This document shows positions 1 to 13,029 of a stretch of DNA of 64,000 nucleotides, one piece after another. The stretch comes from Pseudopithomyces maydicus (taxonomy: Eukaryota; Ascomycota; Dothideomycetes; Pleosporales; Didymosphaeriaceae), in NCBI GenBank assembly GCA_026873275.1, contig JANTUC010000014.1:868001-932000 (forward strand), written 5' to 3'. How positions within the stretch are numbered: the first letter of the stretch is position 1; each line of letters starts with the position of its first letter. The notes beneath the pieces are model-generated. The model saw only the letters and a program-made list of their open reading frames with translations. It searched no databases and was not told where the DNA came from. A program made the translations under genes and the position numbers.

Positions 1-1093
1 TGAGATATATGCACTTTGCCTACGATCCCCTAACGGCTTAACGGCTTCCTGCTCGTAGCCTGGTTGCACAAGGCCGCCAGGACCAGCAAAGTCCCGTGAC
101 CTTTGTTCTCGAAGATGCTTGGTAGTTGGTAGGCTATCGGAACCACCGCACGGAGAGAACAATGGAAGGTGGTGACGGGACCCGGGGGCTGGGGATTGAG
201 AAGCCACAAACGGAGAATAGATGACGACGGAGAATTAATCTGGAGATCAGGAGACGATGCAGGACTGGACAGGCGGGTGTGGATGGGGGGCATGGACAGA
301 CAGGGCCGGTACAAGTACAGAGCACTCGGGGCTAGAGATTGATACAGGACAGACAGGGGCTTGGACGAGGTTGATCGGGTTGTTTGACTGGAAGGAGAAG
401 TGCCTACCAAGATGGTAGCTTGGATGCATCTCTCACGGTGATGGATCAAGATTCAGCCCCAGAGCAAATGATGCGTATCGCGCGGCTCAGACCATTGCCG
501 TTCTCTAGCACCACGGTAGCATTGGCAAGCTGCAGCAGCGACCATTTCCCTTTGCGGCTTCTCTATATCTCCGATGCCAGGGAGAAGCGATGTGCACCAG
601 GGCCCAGGCTCGCATCTTTCTCGAAAGGTTCGGCGGCCCACGCATCGCTTTGCATTCCTTGCGCCAGGCCTTGGAGGTAGTGGGGACGGGGCCCGCAGCA
701 GGGCGAGGGGATTGGCTCGCCTGGCACATCACTCTCCCGTGCAGCGACGCAGGAACATTGGCCACGACACGGCGCTCCATGGGGCGACTCGACACGGCAG
801 CACACATCCAGCAGCTTGGGTCCGCGATGTTTCATCTGGGCCAGCACCCATGCAGCGAACAGATGATCGCGCGGCAAGCCAAAGGGGATAGCGCTGGCCG
901 GAGGCGTTGCTGGGCGCGCCACGGGCCGCGAGCCGCTATACTACTGAAGCGGTAGTAGCTGTGCTAGCAGGCTGGCCGTGGCGGCCGTTAGCTGTCACGG
1001 CCGCTCAGCGAGTGGGCAGGCAGCAGAGGGGCCTGGAGGGGGGGAGGAGAACCCCGCCAGCCAAGCGGGGCGCGGTGGGGGTGCCAGGTGGAG

Positions 1094-1250
1094 ACGGAGG
1101 AGGGAGAGAAGGAGGAGCAGGAGAGGAGGAGGAGGTGGTGGTGGTGGTGGTGGAGGTGGTGCCGCTGCTTCTGCTGGTGCCGCCGCCGCCGCCGCCGCTG
1201 CTGCTGCTTGGGTAGGGGGGTGGTGGTAGCGGTGGTGGTGGTGGTGGTGG
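1094..1250. repeat. GGA/GGT/GCC trinucleotide tract
   Basis: Successive runs of GGA, GGT, GCT/GCC and again GGT triplets give a strongly purine- and G-biased plus strand with G-run spacing that could favour unusual structure. Both strands are stop-free in several frames only because of the repeat. No coding role is inferred. Confidence 0.85.
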
Positions 1251-4200
1251 GGGGCAGCAGGACAGGGCAGCCTGGCAGGCAGGCAGGCTGGCAGGCAGGC
1301 GAGCGGGCGAGAATGCAACCCTTCGGCTGGAGGGTCGAGTTAGAGCAGCTGCGCCATGATCCGGGCTCCCAGTGAAGGCGGGCCCGGCAGGGTGGTAGGC
1401 TGCGCAACGCTCCGAAAGCAGCGCGCGCAGGACGAGTGGGCAGGGTGGTGGGCGGGCTGGGGCCAGTCGTATTCCAGGGCTCGCGGCGGGGGCGTGACGA
1501 GGTGCCTGCGAGGTGCTTCGGCGGGCGGCAGGCTGCGCAGCGAGCGTCTCGGCGGCGCGCTGCGAACGGTGAGGGTGAGGGTGACGAGAAAGAGCGAGCC
1601 TCTCCCTTGCGTCCGATCCGCGGTCAGAGGGCAGGCGCGAGGTGTTGTGAGGAAGGAGCGAATCGTGACGTGCAGCCCGCGGTTGCTCCTTCCCGCGCCA
1701 TCCTGATCCACCCTAGCGCCCTCCCTCCACACAGACACGCCGCACCGCCGCCAGCTCAACACCACCGCCCGCGAGCCCAGCCCGCCAGCTCTGGTACCAG
1801 CTCACCAACCTCACCAGCGAGCCAGAGACGCTGCGCAGCCTCTCCTTGCTTCCCAGCACGCGCATATGTGACCTCGCCAGCCGCAGTCATGTGTTTCGCA
1901 CGTTGCGGCTGCCCGCCCTCGACCCCCTTCCCACACCCCCAGCCCGCGCCTGGATGCTGGATGGTCGCCTCACTGACCGCCAGTCCAACGCCCATCCGTG
2001 AGAGCTCTAACCTGCCAATCTATCTGCCTCTGCATTCCTTGCCTCGAGCCAGATGCACCACCCCAGACCCTGCCCAATCACGCGCGCTTGCTCCCAGGCG
2101 GGTCGAAGCCTCTTTCCCCCTCCCCAGCTAGCAGTCATCTGATGCCTGCTCGAAACAGCATGCGAGGGCGGCGTATCGCAGCCAGAGAGAGCGCAGGGCT
2201 ACACGTCTGCGGCTGTCTCCCGGTGCCTCGTACTCACTAGCACCGCCCCGGCACTTGCCATTTCACCACGTCTTCCACGGACACGCACGACAGCCCGTTG
2301 GAGGCAGATGAGATGGTGGCTGCGCGGGTGCTCTGGAGATCACGGCCGCTTCCAGCTGCCGCAGCGCATCATCAAGTCACAAGATTTCCAGCTTCTCTGC
2401 ACGGAATCCGCCTTCGAGGCACACCGGCATGCAGCCTCCCGTCCATCCCGTGACCACCATCGCCGGCGTCCAAACACCTGCCAGTATCCGCGAGAGTTCT
2501 GGCGGCCTGCAGCAGCCTCAATGTATCTCGGAAAGAATAGGGACCCGCAATTGCGCAAAACTCAATGTCTCAGCCCGTCTCCAATCGCCTCATGAGCCCG
2601 TATCGCATTGACGCTGGAGCCATGCCCTGCTTTGTCCACTGCAGATGAGCAGTTACACCAGCTCCACATATCCCAGCCCCCGAAACCCGAAATCAGTGCC
2701 CCGTCTGAAGCGGCTGACGTGATGTAGTGGTCATTCCAACGACGCAGTGTCTGCCAGTATTGGTACCGTCCGCCATTAATGACCGTTGAACCCACCGTAA
2801 AGTCGTTCCAGCAACCCGTTTGAGAGCCAGGCCCGTGCCTGGTTGGTATCCAAGCCATTCAGCCGCTTGAATCCACCCTGACTCCTGTCGAGGCTCTTCA
2901 TTGCTGTCTCGGGCAATCCCTCGATCGGGCCAACCCCATTTTCCACGCGTTTCTGGGACCGCTCTGTCAGATCACCCCTATCAGTCAATGCAGTGGCAAA
3001 TGACCCGACAGCACGGCAGTGCTTGAGTCGATCAGACATAGGCCAAGCTAATAGTCGAGTCTTGTCCCCGCTCTTGAGGCATATAGGTCATAGTATTCCA
3101 ACCACTTGATCACTTGCAGCACGGAGCAGCACTACTGCTGCCAGACATCGGTGGCGGCTGTCAGCTGGCGATCAAACTAGTCGGCATGACCGGCTCGACC
3201 ATGCAAATCCACAAGTCCATTGATTCCAAGGCTACTGCTGCCATATTTACAACACCCTGAAGGCCCGCAACAGGAACGTAGAATGCACTGGTCAGCGTGG
3301 GCGCCGCCCAGGCCCTCTGCACAACCTGCCATTCGTAAATGTTTACTCGCACAGCCGACCTGTGTAACTGTTGAATTTTCACCCCACACTAAAGTCGCGG
3401 TCACCCATCGTTAGCAATTGGACTGGGTAAAACACTTTCGAAGCTCGATGAGCTCCGAAGATCAACTGAGGCCATTTCCAGTGAGTTTGAGACTGATTTG
3501 AACCCTCCCTATTGCTCTACTTTGGGTTAAAGAAACGCTTGTGAATGTCAGCATGATAGCGTTTGTCTTTCTTTGTCAAATTCTTTCGGCTGCGCAGTCT
3601 GGTAGCGAGTGGATGCCGTAACACAGAGGCGGCCGATGCCATCCGAGTTCTTCTGCATGGAATGGATGGTCCGTTACCATGGCGTACCACGGACCGACAT
3701 TGATGATCCCAAGCTTGAGTTAACAAAGCCAACAGCGGTCCATCTGAGAGTCCCTGCACGTCTTGTCTCTACGGGTTACAGTTCCCCTGTATCTGGAATT
3801 TTCAGCCCACATTCTGTAAGCGTTGTATCGTGTCAATCTCCAGACTAAGCTCCTTCCATATTCGACCAGCTCGCTTCTTCTATACTTCATGCACAGAGTC
3901 GATTTGTGCGCCACTATCCAACTTCGCGTGTCACTCCACTTATGCATACGGCCTTTTAGCTGTACTCTCGGCGGTATTCCGAGATCAATGGACACAGTGC
4001 TTGCGTGGTAGAACCGTTAGCCCTCAGACCAGCTCATGAACGATAAGTCCGTGCGAAAACAGGATACGCAAACCTGAAGGCTATTCCACAACGCAAGCTC
4101 CCGCTTGCTAGTTCCAGTCGAGCAGGTGACAAGCCTGTTTCAGGTGTTTGGTAGATGAACTTTCCTGTTATGGACTCCTCAGGCTCGCCAATCCTTCTCC

Positions 4201-5360
4201 GTTGGGTGTACAGCACGAGCATCGTCACAAGCTATGCCCTTCGCCTAATAGAATGTCACAAATCTGCAGGACATAATCCGGGGACGGACAATCAACAACG
4301 CCACAGTGCCGCAATATGCAGGTGCTGTATTGATTCAGAACGCCTTTATGGTTTGCCTCTGCCGGCAAGCGTATGGTTAACGGCTGATGCTCACGATCCT
4401 TCTGTGTTGTCAGTTCATGTCGAGGCCAGTGCTCATCACCAGCTCGCCGCTTGGCCTGCCTGATGGCCAATTATTTGATCTATCAACAATATAGAGGCGG
4501 CACACATTTTCACTACCCCTGAGAGCTGCAGCTTGTTCGTGGTCTGTGTCAGCTGGGCACTGCATCGTGCGCTAGAGCGAAGCTATGTGAGCAATCGTGA
4601 TTCTGTTATTCTTCGGCAACTTTTCAATCCAATGTCTTCACGAGATAGGCTTGTGATGTTTTCACTGACAAATCGTTCAATAGAAGGATAGGCACAGATG
4701 GCTTCGCGCGAGTTGTTGGACAGCCTGCTACGACCGAGCCGCTGTCCGTGGGAACAACCGAAAGGCTTCTCGTGCATCGTTGGTTGGCATAGTTCAGAAG
4801 AAGATCTACGCTTGATTGGTTTGCGCCATGTCAACTACAATTGTGGCCCTTCTACACAGGTCCATCTTCTCGGTTTTTGCTGGTGCTGTGCAAAACTTTG
4901 AATTCGGGTTGCTCCTTCTCGATGTCAGCCTGCCAGGCAGAGCTTCCATCATCACTCCGCATATTACTTTACCAGCTTTAGGCACCCACGTCGCTGTGGA
5001 TCCCGTCATATTGAACCAACCTATCGATCACACGGCAACCGCCTTCGAGCCCACAGAGACTCCAGCGCCCAAGCTCAGACTAAGAAGCGCTCGGTCTCCA
5101 TCCGTTGACCTGGAAAAGCGGTCATCCACACGAAGAGCAGAACCACGACACCACGCTATAACTGCATAAACTTGCTTTGTTGTAGCACACCATGGAAGCT
5201 TTTCGGGCGGGCACGCCTCACGTAAATCTGGCGAGCCTAACGGATATGGCTTGCCTACCAGACTCGTGCTGGCTGGGTCCTCTCACCGGTGTCTCGATTT
5301 CTCTCACTGCATCTGCAGGCTCGGAAGTTATGTATCGGGCTGCGATGGCGCCACTGCCTA

Positions 5361-5433
5361 GCACCGCACTGCACCGCACCGCACTGCACCGTACCGCACT
5401 GCACCGTACCGCACTGCACAGCACGGCACTGCG
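5361..5433. repeat. 15-bp tandem repeat (GCACC-GCACT type)
   Basis: One 10-bp partial unit is followed by four near-identical 15-bp units of the form gcaccgtaccgcact, with single-base variation in each. The unit is a multiple of three, so open frames run through it on both strands without implying a gene. Confidence 0.9.
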
Positions 5434-6729
5434 CCCGCCATCGGAGGAACGGCAGTATGGGCCCTCGTTGGCGCCCGGGCGCTGGAGGCGCGCTTGAGCC
5501 ATTTGGGTAGGTCGTTGAGTGAGGCTGGGGGAGCGGGAGAGACAAGAAGCCATTGATTTTTCGGGGTTTCAGAGGGCCCCCGGGTAGTGGGAGGGTGGGA
5601 GCAGCATCTACTCGACTTGCAAGATGCCTGAATGGCTTCGGGTTTGGGGATGAATGAGTGTTTTTGTTCATGTGAGGCAGGGTGAGTGTGGCTTTCGTTG
5701 GGCTACGGACACCACGTTGGGTTGGAGGTAAGCGCTTGGTCATTGTGTGCTGAGGCGGCGGTGGAGTGGGCGGATGCCCCTCGTTGCGTGCAATGTTGGA
5801 CACGCTCTCGGGGCGTGGGCTTTGCTTCGGTGGTGGTGATGGCTAGCACCTTTGATTCAATAGATACGGTTTATCGGCATCCCGGTCCTATTCATGTGCA
5901 AGTAAATGCTATCGTCTGTTCAATATTGTCTCTTGTGTTTAATCCTCGCTGTTCAGGGTATATATGGGCCATGAAACCTCTTATTGTACCACAGAGGCGA
6001 ATCACACAACGTATCTTTGAGTATTCACCATCAAGGTCTTTAGCCGTCCTCTTACGCATGGTGTCAACAAAGGCTTGATGCCAACGATCGAATATCGATG
6101 AATTTCACTAATGATACTGATCGCACCTAGATCAGGTCCCTCGCTTTCACGCAAACATTCCCCAGATCAAGCTCCGCTCGCTGGGCAGCCATCACGAAGA
6201 TATGGAAATTATACCAGCTGATTGATACCTAGCCATTTCTTGTCTTCCAGTGACCCAACCCTCTTTCATAAAGAAGCAGGTCTATTCCTTCCTTGTAGAT
6301 ACACTAACACGCGAAAGAACAAATCTCACAGACAACCTGCGATTCACTCTGACAGAACAACACACCGCCCTACCGAGCTTTGAACCTTCAGATACAGCGA
6401 GGTTCCCTAGCAGCATATCGAATCATCAGAGTATGTCTGATGCGCCAATGAATCACGTTCAGTCGTCCTGGTCGGAGGACGGCGTCAGTAGAAAGGACTT
6501 GAATATGGGGGATCAAAATAGACTTGAACTCAATGACTCTCGTCATCGAGATGGACGATTTGATTCGCTTATGTGTGGAGTCGGGGCTCGGCTTCTCGTG
6601 TCGAGGCGAGATTGGGTGAGGAATGTATTACTATTGGCAGGGCTGTTGGCTTGGAGGTACAGCTACAGTGGATAGTATAGTCATGGCAGGTTATATACAC
6701 TGGAAGGGATAATTCTGGCGGGTTATCGG

Positions 6730-8450
6730 GGGCGACGCTGTGCGTGGAGGGTGGCTGTGTGTGCTAGACAAAGGCAGATGATAGATGTATACCGTATTGC
6801 AAATAACAACACCAGGTATTAGTCTTTAGGTTATTATATAAACACTTGGATAGACTGCAGTGCTTTTGTCTAAAGTAAAGCATCTAAAGACATATCTCAA
6901 CACAGTATACTTATCATCAAAAAGCACAGAAACAATGCACTAAACATCAGATAGTAAATATACTTTCATAACCATATGAGCAAACTGTTAATCTAGTAAT
7001 TGTGTTGTCTCATTTTACTTCTAACTACAATCATTTAGCTCATGTTTAATTCATGTTCAGGCAAAATCTCTTTAAAGACATTCGGTGTATTCGGTCTGCC
7101 AACATGCCTGCCGTAATTCTAGTCTGGTGGGTTCTTTACAGCTTTAATTTAGACACCGGAGAATAATTATCAGTCTTTAAGCTACGTATGGAATGCATAA
7201 TGGCATACAACGCTCATAAAACCACATTCTCTATCACGTAAGGCATAATACCTGTTTTGGATATACACAAGAACATCTATAAGCATAGTTGAAGTTGTTA
7301 ACTGGGCATATTTTGTGTATGATAAGCTACCTGGGCCACATCGAAGTTCAAAATCATCTTGTAGGTATTTTTCAATGGATATGTACATCAATAAACAATG
7401 AATCAAGTATCCGTTGATTCTGAAAAGTTCATACTCACACTGTAATCAATCTCTATAGTCTGAGCTCTATAGGCTATGTCTTGCTGTGGAGAGGGCAACA
7501 ATATTTTATTTTATTTTTTATTTTTTTCTAATTCATCAATCTATTGTCACTTGTCATTCTTAGTAAATGACAAAAAAAGTAAATAACAGAGCACTGAAGA
7601 GCAAGGTTTGCTTGATCACAAGACTAATTCGGAGCCTGAGCTTTCTCATTCCGTTCAAGTGTTAATGCTTATTCAACCTTTAGGGCACGTTCTCCGGATT
7701 CCTAGTATCAAATGCGTTGCGCTTGAATATTTATTAAACCGCTCTTACAGAGCATCTTCAGTCACGAATTCTCGTTATTCCACTCTTTACAGTCCAAAAT
7801 AAGTACTAGGTTAATCCTCACGAACCCCGGATTCTTTTCTTCTTGTTAATTTAGAATGATGAGAGAAGGAAACAGAGAGATTTAAGTAGCCTCTTGATTA
7901 AGAGTAAAAAGTTACATCCTGATATATACCCGGCTTTAAGTAGATTAAGGTTAATAGTTACTTAGTAGGTCCTAAAGCATGCCCATGCTGTTATCTTATC
8001 AATTACCTTGATAGTTAAACATATATTTCAAAAGCTTTAGATACATCTACCTATATGTTGGTATTTCAATAAAGATTAGAGAAATACCACATGATTCATA
8101 TATGCAAATGCCAATGCAACACAGGTGCTAAAAATACTAGCTCAAAATTAGTAGGGCAACCCTTTAGTAGTATTTATAATGATTTGTTTGCTATTAGTCT
8201 CGAACAGTATAGAACACATATTTTATAAACTTCACTGACCTAGGCACAGTCCTCGATACACGTGCTCAGGATCATAATTGTAAAACGGGCCAGATCACTG
8301 AAATTAAATCTGGAGATGATGATGGAATCAGATTGAGAATATGAGCTGAGAAGTTGAGCATGTTATTTCGCTATGGTAGTCCGCAAAATTGTCTGCTCAT
8401 ATAACGCCACCGCCACCACCAGCTTTCCCTCGTCTAGGCAAAATATTAAC
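6730..8450. other. AT-rich block, possibly a decayed repeat
   Basis: Base composition changes sharply from mixed to strongly AT-rich, with frequent TA steps, stop codons in all frames and no protein-like stretch. In Dothideomycetes such blocks are often transposons degraded by repeat-induced point mutation (RIP). No recognisable transposon domain or terminal repeat survives here, so that origin is inference. Confidence 0.45.
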
Positions 8451-8491
8451 ACCTCTCCATAGATTCTACGACTCCATAAATCCAAAGGCCA

Positions 8492-8992
8492 TCATTTATT
8501 CGCTGCCATCATGAGCTCCATTATCTTTGCCATCGCTGTGGGATCAATGAATTCAGTTGCCTTGTTCACTTTCTTGCCTCCAGTTTCCATCCATAGCCAC
8601 CAAACCAAATCGTTCTCCACAGCCTTATCCGCTCCATACGGCTTCATGAAATAGCTTGCTCTGATGGTGCATACACTTCTGCTCTCATCCACGACAATGT
8701 CTGTGATATATGTGTCCCAAGTCTCGAGCTTAGGCGCCATGGTATTGAGATGTTCCACGAATCCATCTAAGCTCTTCGGTTTCTGGAGCGGAGGTTTTGA
8801 AGAGACGAAGTTGTTGTGACCAAAGTAATGCGAAAAGTTGGCTGTGCGGATCGCGCGCACGCGGTCTAGATTCATGCGTGAAGTTTGGTCCGGATCCTGG
8901 TCTAGCGAACGTATGAATTCAATGGCCGTTGCGAAAAGGCTCTTGTAGAGCTCACTGGCGGACGCCGGAGGTGTTGGGTCATTGGGAGCCAT
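8492..8992 (-). CDS. SnoaL/NTF2-like small protein
   Basis: A single-exon frame of 166 residues starts at ATG 8992 and ends with TGA at 8492. Length, an early helix-rich segment and the following segments typical of the family (a polar stretch near residue 100 with TDIVVDE, then SYFMKPYG and LVWWLWMETGGKK) fit the SnoaL/NTF2-like cone fold common in fungal accessory proteins. These are either polyketide cyclase-type enzymes or proteins with no known reaction; no catalytic residues can be assigned from sequence alone. It lies divergent from the GH5 gene and at the edge of a block of oxidative tailoring genes. A second, membrane-anchored protein of the same general type lies at 15.2 kb. No signal peptide or membrane segment is visible. 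Confidence 0.7.
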   Translation of the reverse strand: MAPNDPTPPASASELYKSLFATAIEFIRSLDQDPDQTSRMNLDRVRAIRTANFSHYFGHNNFVSSKPPLQKPKSLDGFVEHLNTMAPKLETWDTYITDIVVDESRSVCTIRASYFMKPYGADKAVENDLVWWLWMETGGKKVNKATEFIDPTAMAKIMELMMAANK

Positions 8993-10224
8993 AATTGATG
9001 ATATTGGAAAGAATCGATGTCACAGGTAATGTGTGAATTTCTTTTCCGATCGGGCCCAAGAACGCAAGATATCCGAACGTCGTGATTCGGCTCCCCGCGG
9101 TTGCACATGTTGATGTCCATTGTTATAGCCCCGAATTGAGTCGCACAAATTATCATTTGGTAGCGATATATTTAGATGTCCTTTCTCTCAGCTCCAGATG
9201 GCACTAGAATATAGGGTATGATTTGGCGTGGGATACGGTAGGCTAGTGGGGGCTACATCGTTATTGTTGCACAAGGATGGCCACCGCTTCAAGAAACCGA
9301 CGGATGGTAAATGTGAATATTTAGACATGGTGTGAAGTCACTGGAAACTGCGCCTTCTAAATAGTAGTAACGCGAGTGCAGAATGTCCTCCAGGATTGGC
9401 ATCCAGTCAAGATTCCAGCCGGTGGTTCAAATCGGTTCACGATACATACACGCTAATTTACCTTTGATTATTTACGATGTTTTCAACTGCTGACCTAGAG
9501 ATACAAACTAGGTTTCAATAAGATAAGATGCTAACAATATCAAAGGGTTGTTTTATACTACCGGTGAGTGTGTTTTCAATCTATAAACGCATAGTGTATC
9601 ACTGAGGATATCGAACCATGCATCATCCTACATGTAGTCTATGTTATAAAAATCGGAATACCATAGCTATTTTGATAGCCACAGCGTTCTGGTACCTGGG
9701 GTCAACACGCGTTACGTCATAGTAGAAACTGTTCGCATGTTCACAGGCTTTTGGCCGAGGTAACAGCTGGTCAACTCCACAACCTAAGCTTGCCCCACAG
9801 CATCTATTGCAAGAATATTCCTCCAATATCCATGGCCAAGAAAATCCCCGCAAGCTAAAAGTGGTCATTTGTGGCAGCGCCGTGCATATTAGCCGATCAC
9901 CTAGTTAGTGTGACCAATCAACGCGAGCATCGCGAAACCGGGCATCGGTGTATTTGATAAAATAGTCCTGTCCCCGACGAATCTAAACACAGTAGTGGAA
10001 ATGCTCCATATGGGGATGTTTATTGTCGCGTGGATGATGACATGGGATTGGAATGTCCGTCAATCAAGCCCAGGAACAACAATTTGACTGGAAGCATGGT
10101 CCGGGGTTACTATTCTATTTGAGATTAGCAATTGAATGAAATCTGGGGTAAGAAAAGTATTTAAAGGACAATCAATCTGTTCGCATTGGAGTCGTCCAAG
10201 GCCGTTGCCTGCGTCACTTTCACG
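8993..10224. promoter_or_regulatory. Divergent intergenic region, SnoaL-like / GH5
   Basis: This 1.2 kb must hold both promoters of the divergently transcribed SnoaL-like gene (left) and GH5 gene (right). An AT-rich TATA-like string (tatttaaagg) lies at about 10158-10167, some 60 bp before the GH5 start, a plausible distance. No other feature was recognised. Confidence 0.4.
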
Positions 10225-11563
10225 ATGAGATCCACCGCCCTCTTCTTTGCTGTGGCAGCGCTCCCCGCTGTTTTTTCAGCAGCGCTCCCGTCAATTTCCG
10301 CAATCAATGCCCCGTTCAAAACGAACAAGCAATGGATTGTGGACTCAACAGGCAAAAACTTTACCTATGCTGGCGTGAATTGGCCGGGCGCTGGTGAGGT
10401 GATGATTCCGGAGGGCCTACAATACGCTTCGATCGAATCGATCGTCTCCAAGATCAAGAGCATCAGGATAAACAGTGTGCGATTGACCTTCGCTATCGAA
10501 ATGATTGACGACATCAAGGATAACGGTGGAGACGTTACAATCCAGAATGCTTTCAACAAAGCTCTGGGTAGTACCAATGGAACGAAGGTCTACCAGCAAG
10601 TCATCAAAAACAACCCGCAGTTTAACGATAAGACTACGAGAATCCAAGTAAGGAAACATCATTGTCTAGTTAGCTTCCATCCTAATTGTTTACTCTTGTA
10701 GGTTTACGATGCTATAGCCGCCGAACTGAACAAGCAAGGCATTTATGTACACTTGGATAACCACATGTCAAAGGGCGCATGGTGCTGCGGCAGTGGGGAT
10801 GGAAACACGTGGTTCGGAGACACCTATTACAACGTCAATAACTGGAAGCGTGGCTTACAGTACATGGCTGAGCACGTGAGTTCGCGCACTAAGCGTGACT
10901 TGGGTAAACACTAACAGCAAAATTTAGGGAAAGCAATGGCCGAACCTAGTCTCTATTGGTCTCCGCAACGAGCTTAGAAGTGGAGCTACGAACGGTCTTC
11001 CCTACAATTGGGCTACTTGGTACGACCAAGTCATCCCTGCCGCAAACCTCGTCAACCAAGCGAATCCAAACATTCTCATATTCTTGTCTGGGCTCGATTA
11101 CGATACCAAGATGGAGCCTATTGCTACGGGTGCAGACTTGGGCAGCGGCAAGAAGTTCTCCCTATCAAACTTCAGCTATGCGAACAAACTGGTGATTGAG
11201 CTTCACAACTACCAAAACGATGCCACAGATTGCGGAAGCATGGAGAGCGGACTCTGGAACAACGGATTCAGAGCCACAGGCGAGAAAGCCGCGAATCGGA
11301 TGCCAGTGGTGTTGACTGAATTTGGATTCGATCAGTCTGGGTCGGACTACACGAAGACATATGCGACCTGCATCAAGAAACTTATGCCGCAGTGGAAGAC
11401 AGGATGGATGGTCTGGGTGATTTCTGGAAGTTACTACACTCGATCTGGAACCCAGGATTACGAAGAAACATGGGGTCTGCTGAACCACAATTGGTCAGGC
11501 TGGCGCAGCCAGAGCGCAATAAATGCGCTTCAAGGAATGATCGATGCATCGCTGAAAGGCTAG
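10225..11563 (+). CDS. Secreted GH5 glycoside hydrolase
   Basis: Three exons (10225-10647, 10702-10875, 10928-11563) encode 410 residues. The ATG at 10225 is preferred over an in-frame ATG at 10186 because it places a clean signal peptide (hydrophobic core ending VFSAALPS) at the N-terminus. The family-5 (clan GH-A) signature is clear: LRNEL with the acid/base Glu near residue 214, ELHNY with a conserved His near 292, and LTEFGF with the nucleophile Glu near 330. It should hydrolyse beta-linked glucan or mannan in plant walls outside the cell; the exact substrate (cellulose, mannan or glycoside) cannot be read from sequence. No cellulose-binding module is present. Intron 1 (54 nt) and intron 2 (52 nt) have gtaagg and gtgagt donors. 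Confidence 0.93.
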
Positions 11564-12450
11564 AATAACGCGACCATGTACTTATTAACTGGTACCTTTA
11601 TTGTATCTACGATAAATGAAATTAACGAGACTTACTTCACATGTGCAAACGTATGCGAGAAACAACTGCTGCTCGGTTGAGTGTATCCAGGAACTTCACC
11701 ACCCTCAGACATGCGATTGGGTTAGGTACTAATCCGGATATAGACTAGTGACTTGTTCTTGCTAGGCTTGAGCACCTGAATACTGAACGTTGTGAACGGT
11801 AGTGTAGGGATATTGCTGCAAGGGCAACCTTTCGACATGAAACATCAGGGTCCCATGTAATTCATGTTAATCGAGGAAGTAAATTCCTGAGATATTATAC
11901 CTTGTATGAAGGTGTTCATATTTGTATGGCATCGCGCGTCGCGAATTTAATTTTGGGTTGCATATTCAGGGCTGTACCTCGCACAAATCCATTGGGGGAG
12001 TCTAGTGTAAGCAACGATGTTTGCGAAGCCATGTGAAGAAGGTCCACAAAAATGTGGCTAATTTAGCGTTCAGCAAAAACAGGTCATGGCGTCACCACAT
12101 GCGCTACTAGTTTATTATCTCAGCTGCCGTCCGTTTTAGACAGAGACCTGCAGGTCTCCCAGGAACCCGAAAGTAGCGTCCGGGGTTTTGACATGGGGAA
12201 CCGAGGATCGGAAGTACAGGGTTCGGTCCTCCAATGCTTCCATCGTCGCGTGAGATCGGAGGCAATCAGTTGAAGCTCAACGGCAGCTATCATTCTCCGA
12301 TGGGGGCGTTTGGGGAAAGAAAGCTGGGCGTTTGAATTTTTTTTGTTTATTTCTGCTGTTGCTTCTCTTACCAAACGACACTTTTCCTGAGCTTGCTCCT
12401 CCACCACATACTCATATCTCACCACCATCAAACATTCTGTAATCACTACA
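11564..12450. other. Intergenic: GH5 3' end and DUF1772 promoter
   Basis: Holds the 3' region of the GH5 gene and the upstream region of the DUF1772 gene. A T-rich then C/T-rich leader (about 12335-12440) leads into the ATG at 12451, typical of fungal 5' leaders. Nothing else was recognised. Confidence 0.4.
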
Positions 12451-13029
12451 ATGACAGATAATTACCTTGTCAAGACTGTCGCAGGAACCTGTGTTGGGTT
12501 CTCCTTCATTCTTGTTGGTACGCTGATGCGATCTTTGTATACGAAGCTTAATTGACTCTTGGTAGGCAATGCTATCACGCAGTCATTCATGACTGTGCCG
12601 GCCCTCTTGATCGACTTCCCCAAACCTGGCGCACCAGGCCACACCGATCGTGCGCGCCTTCTTGGGCGTCAGTGGCCTCTTTGCTGGACGGTCGGCAACC
12701 AGTTCTTCCGCCCCATTTCAACCCTAGGCTTCATCGGGTACGCCTATGCAGGCTATGCTGTGTACAAAGACTACAGAGAGCATGTTGGTGCCAGAGGAGA
12801 CTGGAGAATGTTTGCTGTAGCCGCCATCCTGCACCTTACCACAATCGTGCACTCTGCGGTCAACATGCAGCCCTTGAACGACAAGTTGGAGGCTCTTGCT
12901 GGAAGAACAAGTGACAAGGAGCTGGGAGAAGCGGAGGCCATCGCGAGGAAGTGGGCTAGCTGGAATAGACTTAGGTTGGTTACGCCGCTCATTGCGGGAA
13001 GTTTGGCACTGTTCCAGCTTGCGCAGTAG
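12451..13029 (+). CDS. DUF1772 membrane protein, anthrone-oxygenase-like
   Basis: Two exons (12451-12517 and 12566-13029, intron 48 nt) encode 176 residues. The arrangement is a short N-terminal hydrophobic segment, a loop, two to three further hydrophobic helices (FIGYAYAGYAVYKDY; MFAVAAILHLTTIVHS), a conserved NMQPLND segment and a final WASWNRLRLVTPLIAGSLAL helix. This is the DUF1772 layout, which includes the fungal anthrone oxygenases of aflatoxin- and anthraquinone-type pathways (HypC, GedH type). Those proteins oxidise anthrones to anthraquinones, but many members have no known reaction, so the assignment is to family only. It is followed convergently by an NmrA-like gene. Confidence 0.82.

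Larger units (their letters stand above)
1..8491. other. Gene-poor left flank
   Basis: No open frame here has both an ATG start and the composition of a real fungal protein. The longer frames between 1.3 and 2.3 kb overlap open frames on the other strand and are Arg/Pro/Ser-rich, as expected from GC-rich non-coding DNA. The stretch contains trinucleotide tracts near 1.1-1.25 kb, C/T-rich leader-like sequence around 1.7-2.3 kb, a 15-bp tandem repeat near 5.4 kb and an AT-rich block from about 6.73 kb. Long untranslated leaders or regulatory DNA for genes off the left edge are possible but unsupported. Confidence 0.6.

Noticed and set aside
1436..2131. 231-codon plus-strand open frame
   Set aside because: Arg/Pro/Ser/Ala-rich with overlapping open frames on the opposite strand and no usable ATG; typical of GC-rich non-coding DNA.
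6250..6675. 141-codon frame ending in a hydrophobic stretch
   Set aside because: No ATG at the start, internal ATG leaves about 80 residues of weak composition, and no homologue is recognised.
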